Of a stretch of 64,000 nt of DNA, positions 45,871 through 58,360 are shown one piece after another (position 1 is the stretch's first letter; every line of letters begins with the position of its first letter). Under the pieces are notes generated by a model. It was not told where the DNA came from, made no database searches, and saw only the letters and a program-made list of their open reading frames with translations. This stretch comes from Megalonaias nervosa. Taxonomy: Eukaryota > Mollusca > Bivalvia > Unionida > Unionidae. The position numbers were made by a program, and so were the translations under genes. The stretch lies in NCBI GenBank assembly GCA_016617855.1, contig JAECUM010001125.1, positions 97,155-161,154 on the forward strand, in the 5' to 3' direction.

Positions 45871-48616
45871 CACTATCATAATGTTTCATAAAATTTAGGG
45901 AATTACAATTCTTAGGGGCTCATCGATTTTTAGAGTGGGCAGGGGCCTGGGACTATTAAAATATAAATTCTAGACTTCAAAGAGCATTAACAAGTATTCT
46001 GGCTCCAATTTATAGAAAAAATTATGATACATATCCATTATATTTGAACAAATAATTATCTTGGGGTTTAAGGATATATATTGCCAGACCCCACTGCCCC
46101 AAAAACTGTTCAGTTCCTTATCAAATCTCCAAGAATGTTGCTTGCTTATCACTGTTTTGTTAGCCAGGGAGTAGTGACTTCTGCCTGGGTCTTGAAGACC
46201 TCAGATGGTTCCATAAATGATATTACCACTATGGTGATATTATTTTGTTCCCACCAATATATTTCAGTATCTCATTATGAAAGATATAACAGAGGATATC
46301 TACATTTTTTGAGTAGATATACTTTGCCAATCATCACAATACAATGTTTCCACTTCATGAGTGAAATATTTCCATATATCTACTAAACAAAACTTAGATT
46401 TTTTTTTTTCAATTTTCAATTGTCACTTAATTTTGGTTTGCAATCTGTGCTAATCAACACATGCTAAAACTGCAAATGCCAAATAAAAAAATATGTATGG
46501 TTCTAGTTACAATAAAAAAAACCTATGGTAGGTAGGTCAGTATAAATATTTTGTTTTGTTTTGTTTTTTGTTTGGTCCAGATGGATTAAATATGAAGCAT
46601 ACAAGAAAACAAGTATCATTTGCATCCTGAATGTTTAACTTCAGTGGTTGATTTATTTCTCTCCCCAAATTTGGTTGTCTTTGTTCCAATTTTTTTTCCT
46701 AAGAGAAATGTACGGTGAGCAGGAAACCATAACCTTTTTTATTTGACCTAATTAAAAGATTTGACCTAATTAAAAGATTATATTATTATATTTAATCGTG
46801 AGTTATGTTCTCGAAAAATATGAGTACTGTTTATCATGGAGTGCTATAGGTATATAATAACGTATGGGTGACACACAGCAACAGGTCATAAAACTAATTA
46901 TAAAAATGGTAATACCTTGAAGTCTACTTTTTGCTGTATGTTTTTTTGGTATTTCTTGATGACACCTCAATGACTGCATAAATGTACACTAGAGGGTTTA
47001 CAGCTGATGCATTTCAAGATCCTGATGTGGAGGAAGAATGTGGATGGGAGGGAAAATGAAGAAGAAGAAAACTAAAATGGGCTTAAATAAGGAAATCACA
47101 TTTGAATAACATACATCATATAATCCCCCCCCCCCCACTGATTCAGTTTCATTGTCCAGCAAACATACAATTTGCATGGAACAAATTCCTTGTCTGGCTC
47201 AAACATATCTAACTAAAAATAAACCGAACTGAACCCTTGCCTAAGGGTTGGCATCTGCCAATCGGCTATCACATGACAGAGATTCAACCAAATGGCTAAT
47301 CACTTCTATTGCCATCAAGGGTGTCAATAGTTACATAAATAGGTAGCAGGACCAAAGCTTGCTCAGTCGAGTGGGGCAAATCCAAAATATGATATTGCCA
47401 CCGAATCTACTGCAAAATTCATCAAAAAAATGGGCTTAATTAATGCTCCCTGCGGAACAAGTCCAGTTGTTACTTCTTATGATTTTTAGCATATTCTACT
47501 GTAGTTCTTGTCTCAAGTTAAAGCCTACTGTGATTTCAATTTACATGCATTTACATGTTTTCAAAAGACAGTATTTCAGTTACACCTATTGATATTCAGC
47601 TTTGCTTGAGCACTTTCAACAATATTTAGCAGGTACTCTGTTTTCATATACAAAACAAAAATGATGGTGAAGATTGCATAAATTTGGTTCTGGAGTCTTA
47701 AGAGTCGAGTCTAATTAATCTGACATCTGTCTTCTCTAAAGCAGTTTTTTTTGCCGAAACATTTGTGCTGCTGACTGATGGACATTATTTAATCAAATTG
47801 TCATAACTGCAATTGAATTGGTTAGTAAGTCTAATAAAGACTTCTGCTGCTCAGAACGTGACCATGTGAACAGGTTGAGCTATATTTATTTCTTTATAAA
47901 CTGTATGGGGAGCTACTTTATACCAACTTCTATAAATAGAATCAAATGCAAAGTAATCAGTCTAAACACTGAAAGAAGTCATATACTGCATGCCTTCAAA
48001 ATGAAATAAAAGTATTAGTCCATCTTATATCTTCTGAAAATGAAATAAATTGATTTTGACAAATTCAAAAAATAACAAATCTTTGTCATTTCTTTTCTGA
48101 AAAAAATCATCCTTTCTTCAACTATATATGACGTAAATCGGGATAAAATATTGTTAGATGACCCTATACACTAGGTCAAAGTCTGTTGTATTGCCTGTAA
48201 TCTGCATGCAACAGTTGTTTCTGAAATGGGATTCAAACTTTCTGCTAAATTTGCCGTATCAGATAAATTTCACATATGGAGCCGTTAAACATATTGACCC
48301 ATCAATAGCTGAAGTGCCTTCTAAAGTGGATGTTGTTTCATAAACTGAATTATCATGCATTTGAAATGAACCACATAAATTTCACTTACTTGCCAGATGA
48401 ACAGCTGGATGAGCACAAACCAATCTCAGTGAGAAAGGATGTCCAGAAACCAAACCAATTTAAATCTCTAAAAGAGTGAGATTTCTTATGTAGACCCCTT
48501 TCTCAGAGCTAGAAAATTCAAAAGATACCAAGTTGAACATCTGGGCTAAGCACTCTCACTGGAGTTCATTTGAAGTGAAATTAAAACTATTGGTAAACAG
48601 ATATAAGGGTTGATGT
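45028..48616. other. no gene; simple repeats only
   Basis: Contains an (AAT)n microsatellite at 45830-45867, C runs near 45273 and 47126, and a perfect 19-bp tandem duplication 'ttgacctaattaaaagatt' at 46742-46779. No coding motif recognised. Confidence 0.5.
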
Positions 48617-48638
48617 GGGGTGGGGGGGTGGGGGGTGG
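48617..48638 (+). repeat. G-run tract, possible G-quadruplex
   Basis: Runs of 4, 7, 6 and 2 G separated by single T. The 7-G run can be split, giving four runs of three or more G with short loops on the plus strand. Confidence 0.6.
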
Positions 48639-48979
48639 TGTGTGTCAAAGACTAACACTATAAGACTTGGATTCCTAGTCCTACAATGTAAAATGCCAAC
48701 CTTGATAGTCATGATGTGGGAATGGGAGGAATATTCCGCCCCTCTCCCATCATAACTGCTGGGGTCACTGTCTTATTTTGTACGACTATTGGACCCTAAT
48801 CACTAAAACCAGTAGTCTTATTTTCATTTTTAAGGAGGCCCTTTAGTTAGCCAAGCATGTTAATGAACATTAAAATAGGTTTAATGGAAAAATGGTTACT
48901 CACAAGTCTGGACACTATGAATTGGCTAAATTGCATTGAAAACCTGTCAATGCAAGCATCAAATCCTACAGTAATCTTA

Positions 48980-49184
48980 ATATCCAACAAAAGTCCAGTC
49001 TCGGGTTCGGCCAATGTGGGTATATAACAAAGCTTGCCAGTAGCTTCTCGTGGGTCGTTGGTTTTTTTCCGTGGTTTTCCCGGGTTCTTCCTCCACCATT
49101 TATACTGGCCGCCATGTATAACCTATATTGTGCTGAAAAATGGCATTAAACCCTACAACAACAACAAAAAATATCCAACAAAAG
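48980..49184 (+). mobile_element. SINE-1 copy, 5' truncated, with 14-bp target duplication
   Basis: The SINE part is 48994-49170: it starts inside the B box (GTCTCGGGTTCGG), keeps the body and ends in 'aaaccctacaacaacaa'. ATATCCAACAAAAG stands on both sides (48980-48993 and 49171-49184), a perfect target-site duplication. This identifies a recent LINE-mediated insertion and fixes the true 3' end of SINE-1. Confidence 0.92.
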
Positions 49185-52171
49185 ATCCTTTCCAAAGACT
49201 ATTAGGCTTCTACTCTAAATACATGTACTCATTTTGACAAAACATTTAATATCATGCTGTGGAATGTTCAAAACCTTACATTGGCTACCACGGATACCTG
49301 TTTGATGTAAACAGCTATTACACTGTTGATGAAGATTTCCATTCTATAAATTGCTATACGACAGAAGTTCTCAACAATATATGCTAAAAAAAGGCTCTAA
49401 AGCTGATACGAAATAGTTTGTGAAAAAGTAAAATTTTATAAATTAATAAAATTTTAAAGTTTAATATTGTTTATTCTGTGCTTATCATGGCATAAACTGT
49501 CATTTGCAGAAACAGCTTACATTATGCCCTTTAGGTGTTGTCTGATTTGTGATTCAGCAACTGACATTTATACCATGATAAATACAGAAAAAAACATTAA
49601 ACTCTTAAATGAATGTTTTATTTTAGTCTTTGTTTCCAGATACATCAATAAACAAAACAGTATGCAGAAACATTAATATCCCTTTAATATGGCACTATGA
49701 AAGAAAATAGTTTACGTAAGGAGAGTCAAAATTTAACCTGTTTGTTGGCCAATGGGGTTTAGTAACACTTTCATCATGAGTTACTGGGAACTCTGCTTTA
49801 CATATACAAAAACAAAGTCAAGGCTAATGTTGCAAAAGTTTGCAAAAGTTTGACTCCCAAAGTCATGAGAGTCGAGTCAAATTAATTTGACTTCTGTCTA
49901 CTGCACAACATTTATTTTTGCAGTGCAAAATAAATATTTAAGCAAGCTCATGATTTCTTTGGCACTCTACATCATTCCCTTGTTAATGTGGGCTCAGAGA
50001 TATTATGAACATGCTTCAACACAATAAACTCAACAGATCCCATTTTTTAAAAGTTGGTAACAAAAGTAAAGAAATGGACAACAACAAAGTAAAACTGTTT
50101 TGCAAAAAATCTACCATACTGATTAACCAATATTCACACATTTGGAAATATCTAATTATCTTTCCATATTAATCAGGAATACAAGAGAAATATATAAACA
50201 TATCAATATGTAAATGTTTTCACTGACACAAGGCTGCTGAGCCTCATGTTTAATTGCTATGGCATTGGCAAAGAAAAAAAAAAACACCAAACATCTGCTC
50301 CAACTCTACCAACAAAGAAAAAAACAAACATTTGTTCCAACTCAAATTCAGCATCTAAGCTGGCATTTTGATAACTGAATGGTACATTGACATGATGACA
50401 CAATCTAAATAACAAATAAACTGTTTCCAGCCAATTAAAATACATGAAAGGTTCTGACGTCATAGTAACTTCCAAATGTAGGGTGAGACTAATTTCTTGT
50501 GAAAATCACAAAACAGAAACAAGTTCTGTGTTTGTACCTTTCGCTAAGCTGTGGATATTTTCTTCTTCTGATTTGTGCAGCTGTCACATGCCACCTGTTT
50601 TATCAGTACATACAAAGTGAAGATGTATGCGCTCACTGACATGTGCTACTGCTATTGACGCATGTTAAATATTTAATATTACCATGTTGAGGAATTTCTA
50701 ATTCATTTGACAGGAAATAGTAAAAACCGACCTTCAAAAAGTTTATAAAGTTAGTCAAAACATAAAATAATGATAATAACTAAAACTAAAATTAATTACA
50801 TAATCTTAAGTACGCTATAGAGACTTTACAAACTTGGTAATCACAAAGTTTATCTTACAGTCAATGGACTATGCACTGAAAATCTTGAATGGAAAAAACA
50901 TTTAGCAAAAATGGGAAATACTGATATTAAATCATGTTGAAATCTTGTATCTATCTGTATAAAGTATTCAGCACTGTAAACAGGGGTTCTCAAACTCAAA
51001 TCACTACAAGGGCCACATGAGGACTAGTACACTGGTCTGAGGGCCGCATCACTGAACCTTTCTATACAGCTAAAATAGCTCATATAAAAAAAGGCAGCCA
51101 GCTGAAATGTTGGTACCAAGTAAATGATGCAACAACGAATTTTTTTTATCAAAGCTAGCTGGCATAAAAAAGAAGTTTTCAGTATTAATTAGTTTACAAA
51201 TTCTGGGTATCCTTGCAGACTGAAGGAGATAACTCCACAGGCTGCCTGTTTCAGACCCTTGATTCAAACTATTCGTTTGCAGAAATCATTATAGTGGTAA
51301 TGAAAGTAGGTAAAGAACATTCAACTTCAGGTGTCATATATATATGTACATGTTTTAACTAAATAAATATCGGAGATATATCAGTTTAGTGTGAAGACAT
51401 AAGTAGTGATTAAACAAATCTCTGTTGCTAATATGTACTTATGTTCTGATTTACAACTCCTTGTTGACCTTGTGTGACTGAACACCCATAAATATCAATG
51501 TTATATCTACATTATGCAACCTAATTCCTATTGTTCAGTTTGTGATATTAACATTTTCTGTACATCTAACAGAAAATGATTTGCGGTTTCTTTAAGTTTA
51601 CCACATGAATGCCTACTGAATGACAAGTGGTTCTTGACAGATCATCACTTAATGAGCTATGTTCTGGAAGTCTTTTGTTTGAAATATGTGCTAATCTTTC
51701 ACCTTGATAGTAACAGAATGTGACCCTTTCTACACTCCTAGTTAAGTGTGATTTTTAAAAGGGTATGATAAAGGGGTGTGAAAAGTATCTACTCAGTCCA
51801 TTAAAATCTCATTACTGAAACAAAATTAGATGATATCCCAAAGCAAATGGGTCTCCCATCATATAATACTTGCATACTCCAAATCATGGATTACTGCTCC
51901 AAGGTATGAAGAAACTGAAGCATCTCAACTAGAGTGAATTTAATGACTCCAACAAAAGGCTGCATGTGTCATTTTAGATGTGTCCCCAGATCATCTGGCT
52001 GATAGTGTAAACAAATTTAAATGACTGAATGGAATTGCAATAAAATATTTCCAATAAAATATTCAATTTACTTCTGTGCAGTATAAATTTGATTAAGCCG
52101 ATAAAGTAGCTTGCTACAATATGTATGAAATGCCAATGTAAGAGTTTCTTTCAATATCTTTTCAGTACAAG
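49185..52171. other. no gene recognised
   Basis: AT-rich, no supported feature; a small direct repeat 'gcaaaagttt' lies near 49833. Confidence 0.45.
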
Positions 52172-52372
52172 ATAGACTACACATGGCGGTCAGTATAAAT
52201 GGTGGAGGAAGAACCCAGGAAAACTCCAGAAAGAACCACCAACCCACAAGAAGCTACTGGCAAGCTTTCTCACATACCCACATTGGCTGAACCCGAGACT
52301 CGAACCCATGTAGACAGAGGTGAGATGGCAAGGATCTGTAACAGTGAGCGCTTTAGACCACTTGGGGCCCCT
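52172..52372 (-). mobile_element. SINE-1 copy, antisense
   Basis: Complement begins GGGGCCCCAAGTGGTCTAAA (a 9-bp deletion removes most of the A box) and runs through the B box and body to 'ccaccatttatactgaccgc'. The tail is missing. Confidence 0.82.
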
Positions 52373-52420
52373 TTGAGTAACTGACTAATCCATATATAAT
52401 TTTTATAGCATGAACAACTA

Positions 52421-52455
52421 CCGTATATACTCGCTTGTAAGAAGAGTCCAACTTG
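52421..52455. repeat. solitary family A terminal repeat
   Basis: CCGTATATACTCGCTTGTAA then 'gaagagtccaact' after TA (52419-52420) matches the MITE end, but no family A body follows. About 47 bp of other sequence separates it from the full copy at 52503. Confidence 0.7.
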
Positions 52456-52502
52456 AGATTATTTGGTTATCTCACAAAAAGCACAAGAGAGCAATAGTTA
52501 TA

Positions 52503-52715
52503 CCATATATACTTGCTTATAAGAGGAGTCCAACTGCAAACTGCACAGACCCAGATCTGCCATCACATGAGTGGCAGATCTGGGTCTGTGCAGTTTGTTA
52601 GGAGTAATCAGTAGAACAAACATGATAGAACCTGATCTGCAATTGCATTATGATACACCAGATCAGGATCTTTGTTGTTTGCAGTTTGACTTGACTTATA
52701 AGTGAGTATATATGG
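52503..52715. mobile_element. family A MITE, best-preserved copy
   Basis: 213 bp between TA dinucleotides (52501-52502, 52716-52717). Left end CCATATATACTTGCTTATAA, right end complement CCATATATACTCACTTATAA. Inside is a perfect hairpin: 25-bp arms 52538-52562 and 52572-52596 with a 9-nt loop, and a second diverged hairpin formed by 'aacctgatctgcaattgcat' and 'accagatcaggatct'. No coding capacity. Confidence 0.9.
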
Positions 52716-52739
52716 TAAGACTGACGTAGATTTTTAAGT

Positions 52740-52925
52740 TGGTGATGATTTCATTTTTAGGATGGATTAAAGTGAGCAGGGCACAGTAATCTTGTGTGGA
52801 ACATAAATTTAGAAGAGAACAAAATATATCATTAATTATGATTTTATTGTACAATCCACATTAAACAATCTTAATAATAACAATAATAAAGTAATAATAA
52901 TTATGATATTCAGTGCATATCTGTT
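52740..52925 (+). repeat. dispersed repeat E with AAT-rich end
   Basis: Same order of blocks as 9135-9335, including 'cacagtaatcttgtg', 'gaacataaattt' and 'aataattatgatattc'. The AAT tract is shorter and interrupted. Confidence 0.55.
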
Positions 52926-53237
52926 CTAAAATCAATTCTAAAAGATGAACCTGTGTACATGCATTCTTGGTTATAGTAAAATGCATTCTTGTCAGAAGAC
53001 CCTGAACATAAAAGTCAAAAAATACGACAAGTTAAAACATGTATATTTTACATGTCACAGATCCCAACTGCATGCACTTAAATGGCGCAGCTTAATAAAA
53101 GTAACATTTTAACAGTTGTCTTCCACCATTCTTTTCAACAATGAAAATATGGATGGGTGGGTCTTTTATATGGGCAAGTAAATGCTTTAATTTACTTGTC
53201 CATGGACAACTTGATTTTGACAAAATGTCTGCACCTC

Positions 53238-53388
53238 TTATTAAATCTGTCTCGACAGTACATTAAATGTATGTCTTGATAGCACATTAAATGCATGTCT
53301 GATGGTACATTAAATGTATGTCTTGATAGCACATTAAATTGCGTGTCTGATGGCACATTAAATGAATGTCTGATAGCACATTAAATCT
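53238..53388 (+). repeat. 23/24-bp tandem repeat, ~6 units
   Basis: 'acattaaatgtatgtctgat' followed by 'agc' recurs about six times with small changes (tatgtct/catgtct/gcgtgtct; with or without an extra T). Confidence 0.85.
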
Positions 53389-55119
53389 TAAGCACAGAAA
53401 TACACTATTAACTTCTGTAAAATCTCACTTTAATTGGTTCAAATGAGCAAGAACAAAAATAATGTGAAACATATTACTGATGTAATAATACAACAAACAT
53501 TGGCCAAAGTTATGGAATCTTTGACAATAATCACTTTGTTAATGGGACAGCAGAATGAAGAGGGCTATTCAAGTGAGAGATCATTGTAAGACCTACTCAG
53601 AAATCACTCTGAAATTAAGTCTGGCCTACTGACAGCATGATTTATTCTATAAGACACCACATTTAGGTATCAGATTGCAGACAAGAATATTTAATTACCT
53701 GTAAAGTGTTGCTATTTGACAAGTTTACAGCTTAATGTGAGGCTAAGATTTCCTTTTCACTGATACTTGAAAAGAGATCAGGTTTTTTTTATGAACACAA
53801 TTTACTTAAGCCTTCAAGTCTACCTAGTGTTAAAATTCTGAGCACAAAAGTTAAACCTTTTTAAATTGAAACGAAAATCCTAAATTCTACCCTGTACTTG
53901 CAGAGTTATCATTACAAGTCTTTGTGAGTTTTAGTACTACTATATTATTTAATCCAAAAGAGTGCTCAAAATCTGTGGCAGTCTGCTAGACCCATACTAG
54001 TAAATTTCCTCTCTGAGCTTCCATAATCTCCACAGTATGATGGCTTCATGGGATGGACAAGTGACGATTCAGCAGAAGTAGTAAATTTCTCAATCTACTT
54101 TTAGTACTAGACCCATGGCTACAAAGAAATTTTTGTTTAATTCTAGGCCTGTGCAATAATGTGGCATGAGGAAAGGTTATAAATTCTTATCATAAAAACC
54201 TGACCTAACATCAGGTACAATGTACTCTATTGACCTGAAAAGTAATATTCAATGCCACTATATATTCTGGGTACATATATACCTATCAGATAAGAATGTC
54301 TTTGAATTGATCCTTGTTGACAAAGTCAGATGACTGAAACTTACATACATCAAAGACTCTAGGGTTTGTAAATTTATCACCTTTAATCCACAGCTGCTTA
54401 TCTTGGTGTTTTAGTATATGGCGACCATCTACCTTGAAGTTAAGGAGTCTCTAAGGTACTGGGAAAGAAAAAAAAAAAAAGATGATGGAACAATGTATTG
54501 TCTTTACTGACTTTCAAATAATCCATTGCAATTTTAAACAAATACACAGTAGATCAAAGAAATTTCAGGAAAGATATTTTGAGAATAGTAGTCAACGAGT
54601 AGTGTTTTTAGTCACAGAGAAGTGTTTTCTTCTCTCAAACAACACCATACAGTTGGGTAAATATTTAAAATCATCTATATAACATGAAAGTCATCACAAT
54701 AAACTCTTCAAATCCTCTGCAAACATCCCTTCTAAAGCTTTTACAATCTGTGTACATAACATATTGAGCGTTAATTGGATGTTATAAAGTGTATTATGTT
54801 TCTAATTTAATAAAGACCAAATAGCAATTTGCAATCATTTTGAGTAAACAAAATGAGATGATGCCTTCTACTTATGATTCACACAAGTTATAAACCATCA
54901 CCAGCCTGGTGACCAGCCAAATGCAACAGATATTAATGTTTAAAACTAGACCTTAAGTTGGAAACAAACAATTGGTTAATGGGTGCATTTTAATGATGTC
55001 ACCAAATTTGAATATTCCTTGCGTATTTAATCACTTGTGCGTCGACATTGCACATAAATTACAAATTTAGCCATTCCTTGACAATTTGCAAAAAAATTTC
55101 CAAAATCCTTGTTAACTCA
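53389..55119. other. no gene recognised
   Basis: AT-rich, no supported feature; a 15-nt A run lies near 54466-54480. Confidence 0.45.
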
Positions 55120-55123
55120 TTAA

Positions 55124-55726
55124 CCCTGGCGCCGCATTTATGCGGCAGGAGGTAGTAGCCTACTTCTGCGCTCTGTAGCATCAAGGTCATGTACGATATG
55201 CTAAAGTGGGTGGTATTATAGAAAGGTACACAGATGTAGCTCTACAATGATACCAAATAATCTGGACATTCTAGTTGCACTACAAAATATAGAGGGAAAA
55301 ATATAACTTTTTGGACCCGAATTTGTATCCACCCAAAATTCGCCCTTGGTCGGAATCCGATTTTGTGTCTGGATTTCAGACATTTTGGCCTCACATCTAA
55401 GGCAGACAGGTCTGAACTGCACACAGACAGGCAAACCTTTGCAAAAAGTAGGATAAGATGGGCATTTGGAATAAAGAGTGGTTTCAATACAAAAATGATG
55501 GGTCTGTTAAGCAAAAAACATAAATAAATAAAAAATCTGCAACTTTTACCCTTCTGCTCATGCGCAAGCGAAATAGCCAATGAAAAATGATGTTTCTAAC
55601 ACAACTAGGCATTAGGTTAACCGGAAATCTCTTTGAAGTTGATGTATTAGGATGTATTCAGAAGTAGCCCTCAAAATGTGTTTCCTACTCACATTTCAGG
55701 CGAAAACGACAAAAAACCTCCATGGG
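55124..55726. mobile_element. possible piggyBac-type MITE (TTAA-flanked)
   Basis: TTAA at 55120-55123 and 55727-55730 enclose a 603-bp segment beginning CCCTGG and ending CCATGGG, so CCC/GGG tips adjoin TTAA as in piggyBac elements. Subterminal blocks GGAGGT and CTACTTCTG are found in inverted orientation near both ends. A perfect short palindrome, GCCGCAT-TT-ATGCGGC, lies at 55131-55146. The longest terminal identity is weak, so this is tentative. Confidence 0.5.
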
Positions 55727-56031
55727 TTAATGAATTAAATAGTGCATGTAGGAATCATTCAAAACAAGAATTCCTTCCTTTGGACAGAACTTAGTAAAGA
55801 AAATTTCATGAAATCAAAAACTACCACCTGCACAGCAGCCCTGGGCAACATAAAATAATTATCATTTTGGTCATGGTATGTATGTATGTATGTGCATAGT
55901 AAAAGTGAAATGGTTGTTTACATTTGAATGCAGATGGACAACCCCAGGAAAAAAATGAAGTCTCACAGAATTTACTAAAATCTCAAGATATTTGGTAGAA
56001 TCTTAAAAGTCTCATACTCTTGAAAATCATA

Positions 56032-56248
56032 CCATATATAATTGCTTATAAGTCAAGTCAAACTGAAAAAAAAAAAAAAAAAAAGATCCCGATCTGCCCA
56101 AAGCATAATATGCATGCAGATTAGGATTTGCTCCAGTGATTACTTGTAACAAACTGCACAGACCCAGATCTGCCAGTACATTATGCAACATCAGATCTGG
56201 ATCCATGCAGTTTGCAGTCAGACTCATCTTATAAGACAGTATATATGG
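56032..56248. mobile_element. family A MITE, full length
   Basis: TA on both sides (56030-56031, 56249-56250). Left end CCATATATAATTGCTTATAA, right end 'cttataagacagtatatatg'. An 18-nt A run replaces part of the left body; the second hairpin is diverged ('gacccagatctgccagt' against 'catcagatctggatcc'). Confidence 0.85.
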
Positions 56249-56317
56249 TAGGTATGGGATCAGGAATTTTCAGAGTGGAGAAGTTCCTTCTCAATACATT
56301 TTGCTGTTTGTTCCAAT

Positions 56318-56640
56318 GACCACTCTAAGTGGTTAGAGCATCCACATTGGATGCAGGAGATCGCAGGTTCAAACCCTGGCCGAGTCATATCAAAGACTTA
56401 CAAAAATGGTACTAGCAGCTACCCCGCTTGGCACTCAGCATTAAGAGGTTAGTGTTAGGACTGGTAGGCCTGGTGTCAGTATAATGTGACAGTGGTACAT
56501 GATGCTAAGTGTCTGCGGCATGATGCCCTAATGTTAGACATCACTATACACTGCCACACTGCAGACATAGTTGCAATATGACTGAAAAATTTTAAAAGCT
56601 ACATTAAAAATCTAAATCACACACACAACACACACACACT
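56318..56640 (+). mobile_element. SINE-2, full-length copy
   Basis: tRNA-derived head: A box region 'ctaagtggttagagcatcca', B box 'gcaggttcaaaccctgg'. The body contains 'gcttggcactcagcattaag' and 'acactgccacactgcagaca', and the tail 'aaagctacattaaaaatct' passes into a CA repeat (56616-56640). Reference copy for SINE-2. Confidence 0.85.
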
Positions 56641-57002
56641 GTTTGTTCCAACAGCTGCTGGAGTGAATTCCTGCAGCTTCTGAAAGTTATTAGCACTTGT
56701 ATTCTGAACAGTGACTGCTGATCAATTTTATACCGAATTGAAAAATTCGTGCCATTAGCCTATCCTTAGCCTTATCAGTATTTACCAGTGGGAAGGGATC
56801 AAAGCAACAAATACATCTCATCCATATTTAACATGTCTAAAGGAACAATAATTTTTTTAATTGGAAAAAAGTTATGAGTTAACCCCGATTTTTAGGTCAG
56901 CAGACAAACTGAGCATCAATAATTACAAACCTGTATCTGTTCTACCTGATGTTAGCAAAATTATAGAATGATATGTTTGCAATTCATTTTACGACTTTTT
57001 AA
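56641..57002. other. no gene recognised
   Basis: No feature supported; there are LINE-like fragments only at the level of chance. Confidence 0.35.
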
Positions 57003-57156
57003 ACACATCAGTCCCTCATAGGGACTGATATTTTAAATGGTGAAAAGAATTTTGCGGAATTCAAGATGAGACCACTTTTCCTTTTACCTGCTGAGTGTTG
57101 AAAAACCAACGTATGATATTCTTTAGCATAAAAATTTTTTCAAATTAGCTATAGGT
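57003..57156 (+). repeat. family B repeat, 5' end
   Basis: 'cacatcagtccctcataggg', 'aagaattttgcggaattcaa', 'ttccttttacctgctgagtg', then joined to an antisense SINE-1. Confidence 0.55.
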
Positions 57157-57368
57157 TTGGTTATGTGGGTTTAATGCCATTTTTCACCACACGATAGGTT
57201 ATACATGGCAGCCATTACATTTTTTCAAGGAAGAACCTGGTAAGTCCCAGAGATGAACCACCAACCCATGGAAAGCTACTAGCAAGCTTTCTCATATATC
57301 CACTTTGGTTGAGACAAGACTTGAACTCATGCAGACAGAGTTGAGAACCGAGTGATCTGTAAAGGCAA
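57157..57368 (-). mobile_element. SINE-1 copy, antisense, diverged
   Basis: Plus strand reads the SINE tail 'gtgggtttaatgccattttt', 'ataggttatacatggcagcc', 'gaaagctactagcaagcttt' and the B box complement 'gacttgaactcatg'. The head is eroded. Confidence 0.72.
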
Positions 57369-58233
57369 CCACTGATATCTGCACTGGTGAGAGTAAGATC
57401 CACACTTCCTGCCAATCCACTGCATGTGTCTTGTGTCTTTGGATTTATTTGCATGAAAACAAGGTGGAAAAACAAGTCAAAGAAAAACAAAAGTATGTAA
57501 TCATTCTGATCAATGATTTATTTATTTCCATACAAGGTGCTGTATAAATTGTATGTTATTTCTAAATACCAAGTTTGGTTCACTCCATGCTGCATGTGCA
57601 CAGTGCTTGCAATAATATAATGCATAAACTTAAACTCTCTGACTGTGGATTGCACCATAGCCAGGGTACTTAGAGACTTGATTTAAACAGTAATGTCACA
57701 ACATAAAAGGTTTTGTCAGGAAGCTGTCCACCCTACACAAGCAATCTTCAGATGGAGATGTAGGTGAACTCTCAAACTGTGTTATCTTTTTGCTATCCGT
57801 ATTATGTCACTGAACTGTATTATCAGTAAATAATTTATATAAGGCACTTATACAGTCATTTATTAACATTTAATAATCCAAGAACTTCTGTTTTTGTTTG
57901 CAGTCTATGTACTGTCATTCTCTTTCTTAGTTTATTTTTGTCTGACCTACATCAATGCATAAATCACATTTTACCGATTGCAATCCAAGTCCTGTTTATC
58001 TTTAAATATCTTACCATTTTTGAATTTCCTTCTACTATATTTGAACATGTTTTGCATCTACTCATACCACATTTGGTTACTCAGGCCTCTCTTTCAATGA
58101 AGTCAAATTCATATCTGTTTAAAATTTTTGGGTCATCTCTTACTAATAACAATCTTTGTAAAACACTGACCATTTTATCATGATGTCAAAGTAACTGTTT
58201 GCATGTTCATACCATCTAGATGATATATGTTAT
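57369..58233. other. no gene recognised
   Basis: An 81-codon plus-strand frame (57938-58183) lacks a domain. No other structure. Confidence 0.4.
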
Positions 58234-58360
58234 TTACATTTCCCCAAAATTGTTGAATCTTTTATTTGTTAAGTTTTGATGCACACACACTTGAATGGGA
58301 AGATTATTCCAAATGTTCACTACCTGTACAACAAAATACTTTCTGATGTCTGTAAGGTTT
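58234..58360 (-). pseudogene. LINE reverse transcriptase C-terminal relic
   Basis: Minus strand encodes TDIRKYFVVQVVNIWNNLPI then QVCVHQNLTNKRFNNFGEM and a stop (58234-58236). The pattern R-K-x-F-x2-Q-x-V-x-N-x-W-N-x-L-P is the usual C-terminal block of CR1- and related LINE ORF2 proteins. Upstream in the same frame are stops (about 58361-58370), so it is a degraded fragment. Confidence 0.7.

Noticed and set aside
56320..56395. tRNA gene candidate with A and B boxes
   Set aside because: Part of SINE-2; no paired acceptor stem.
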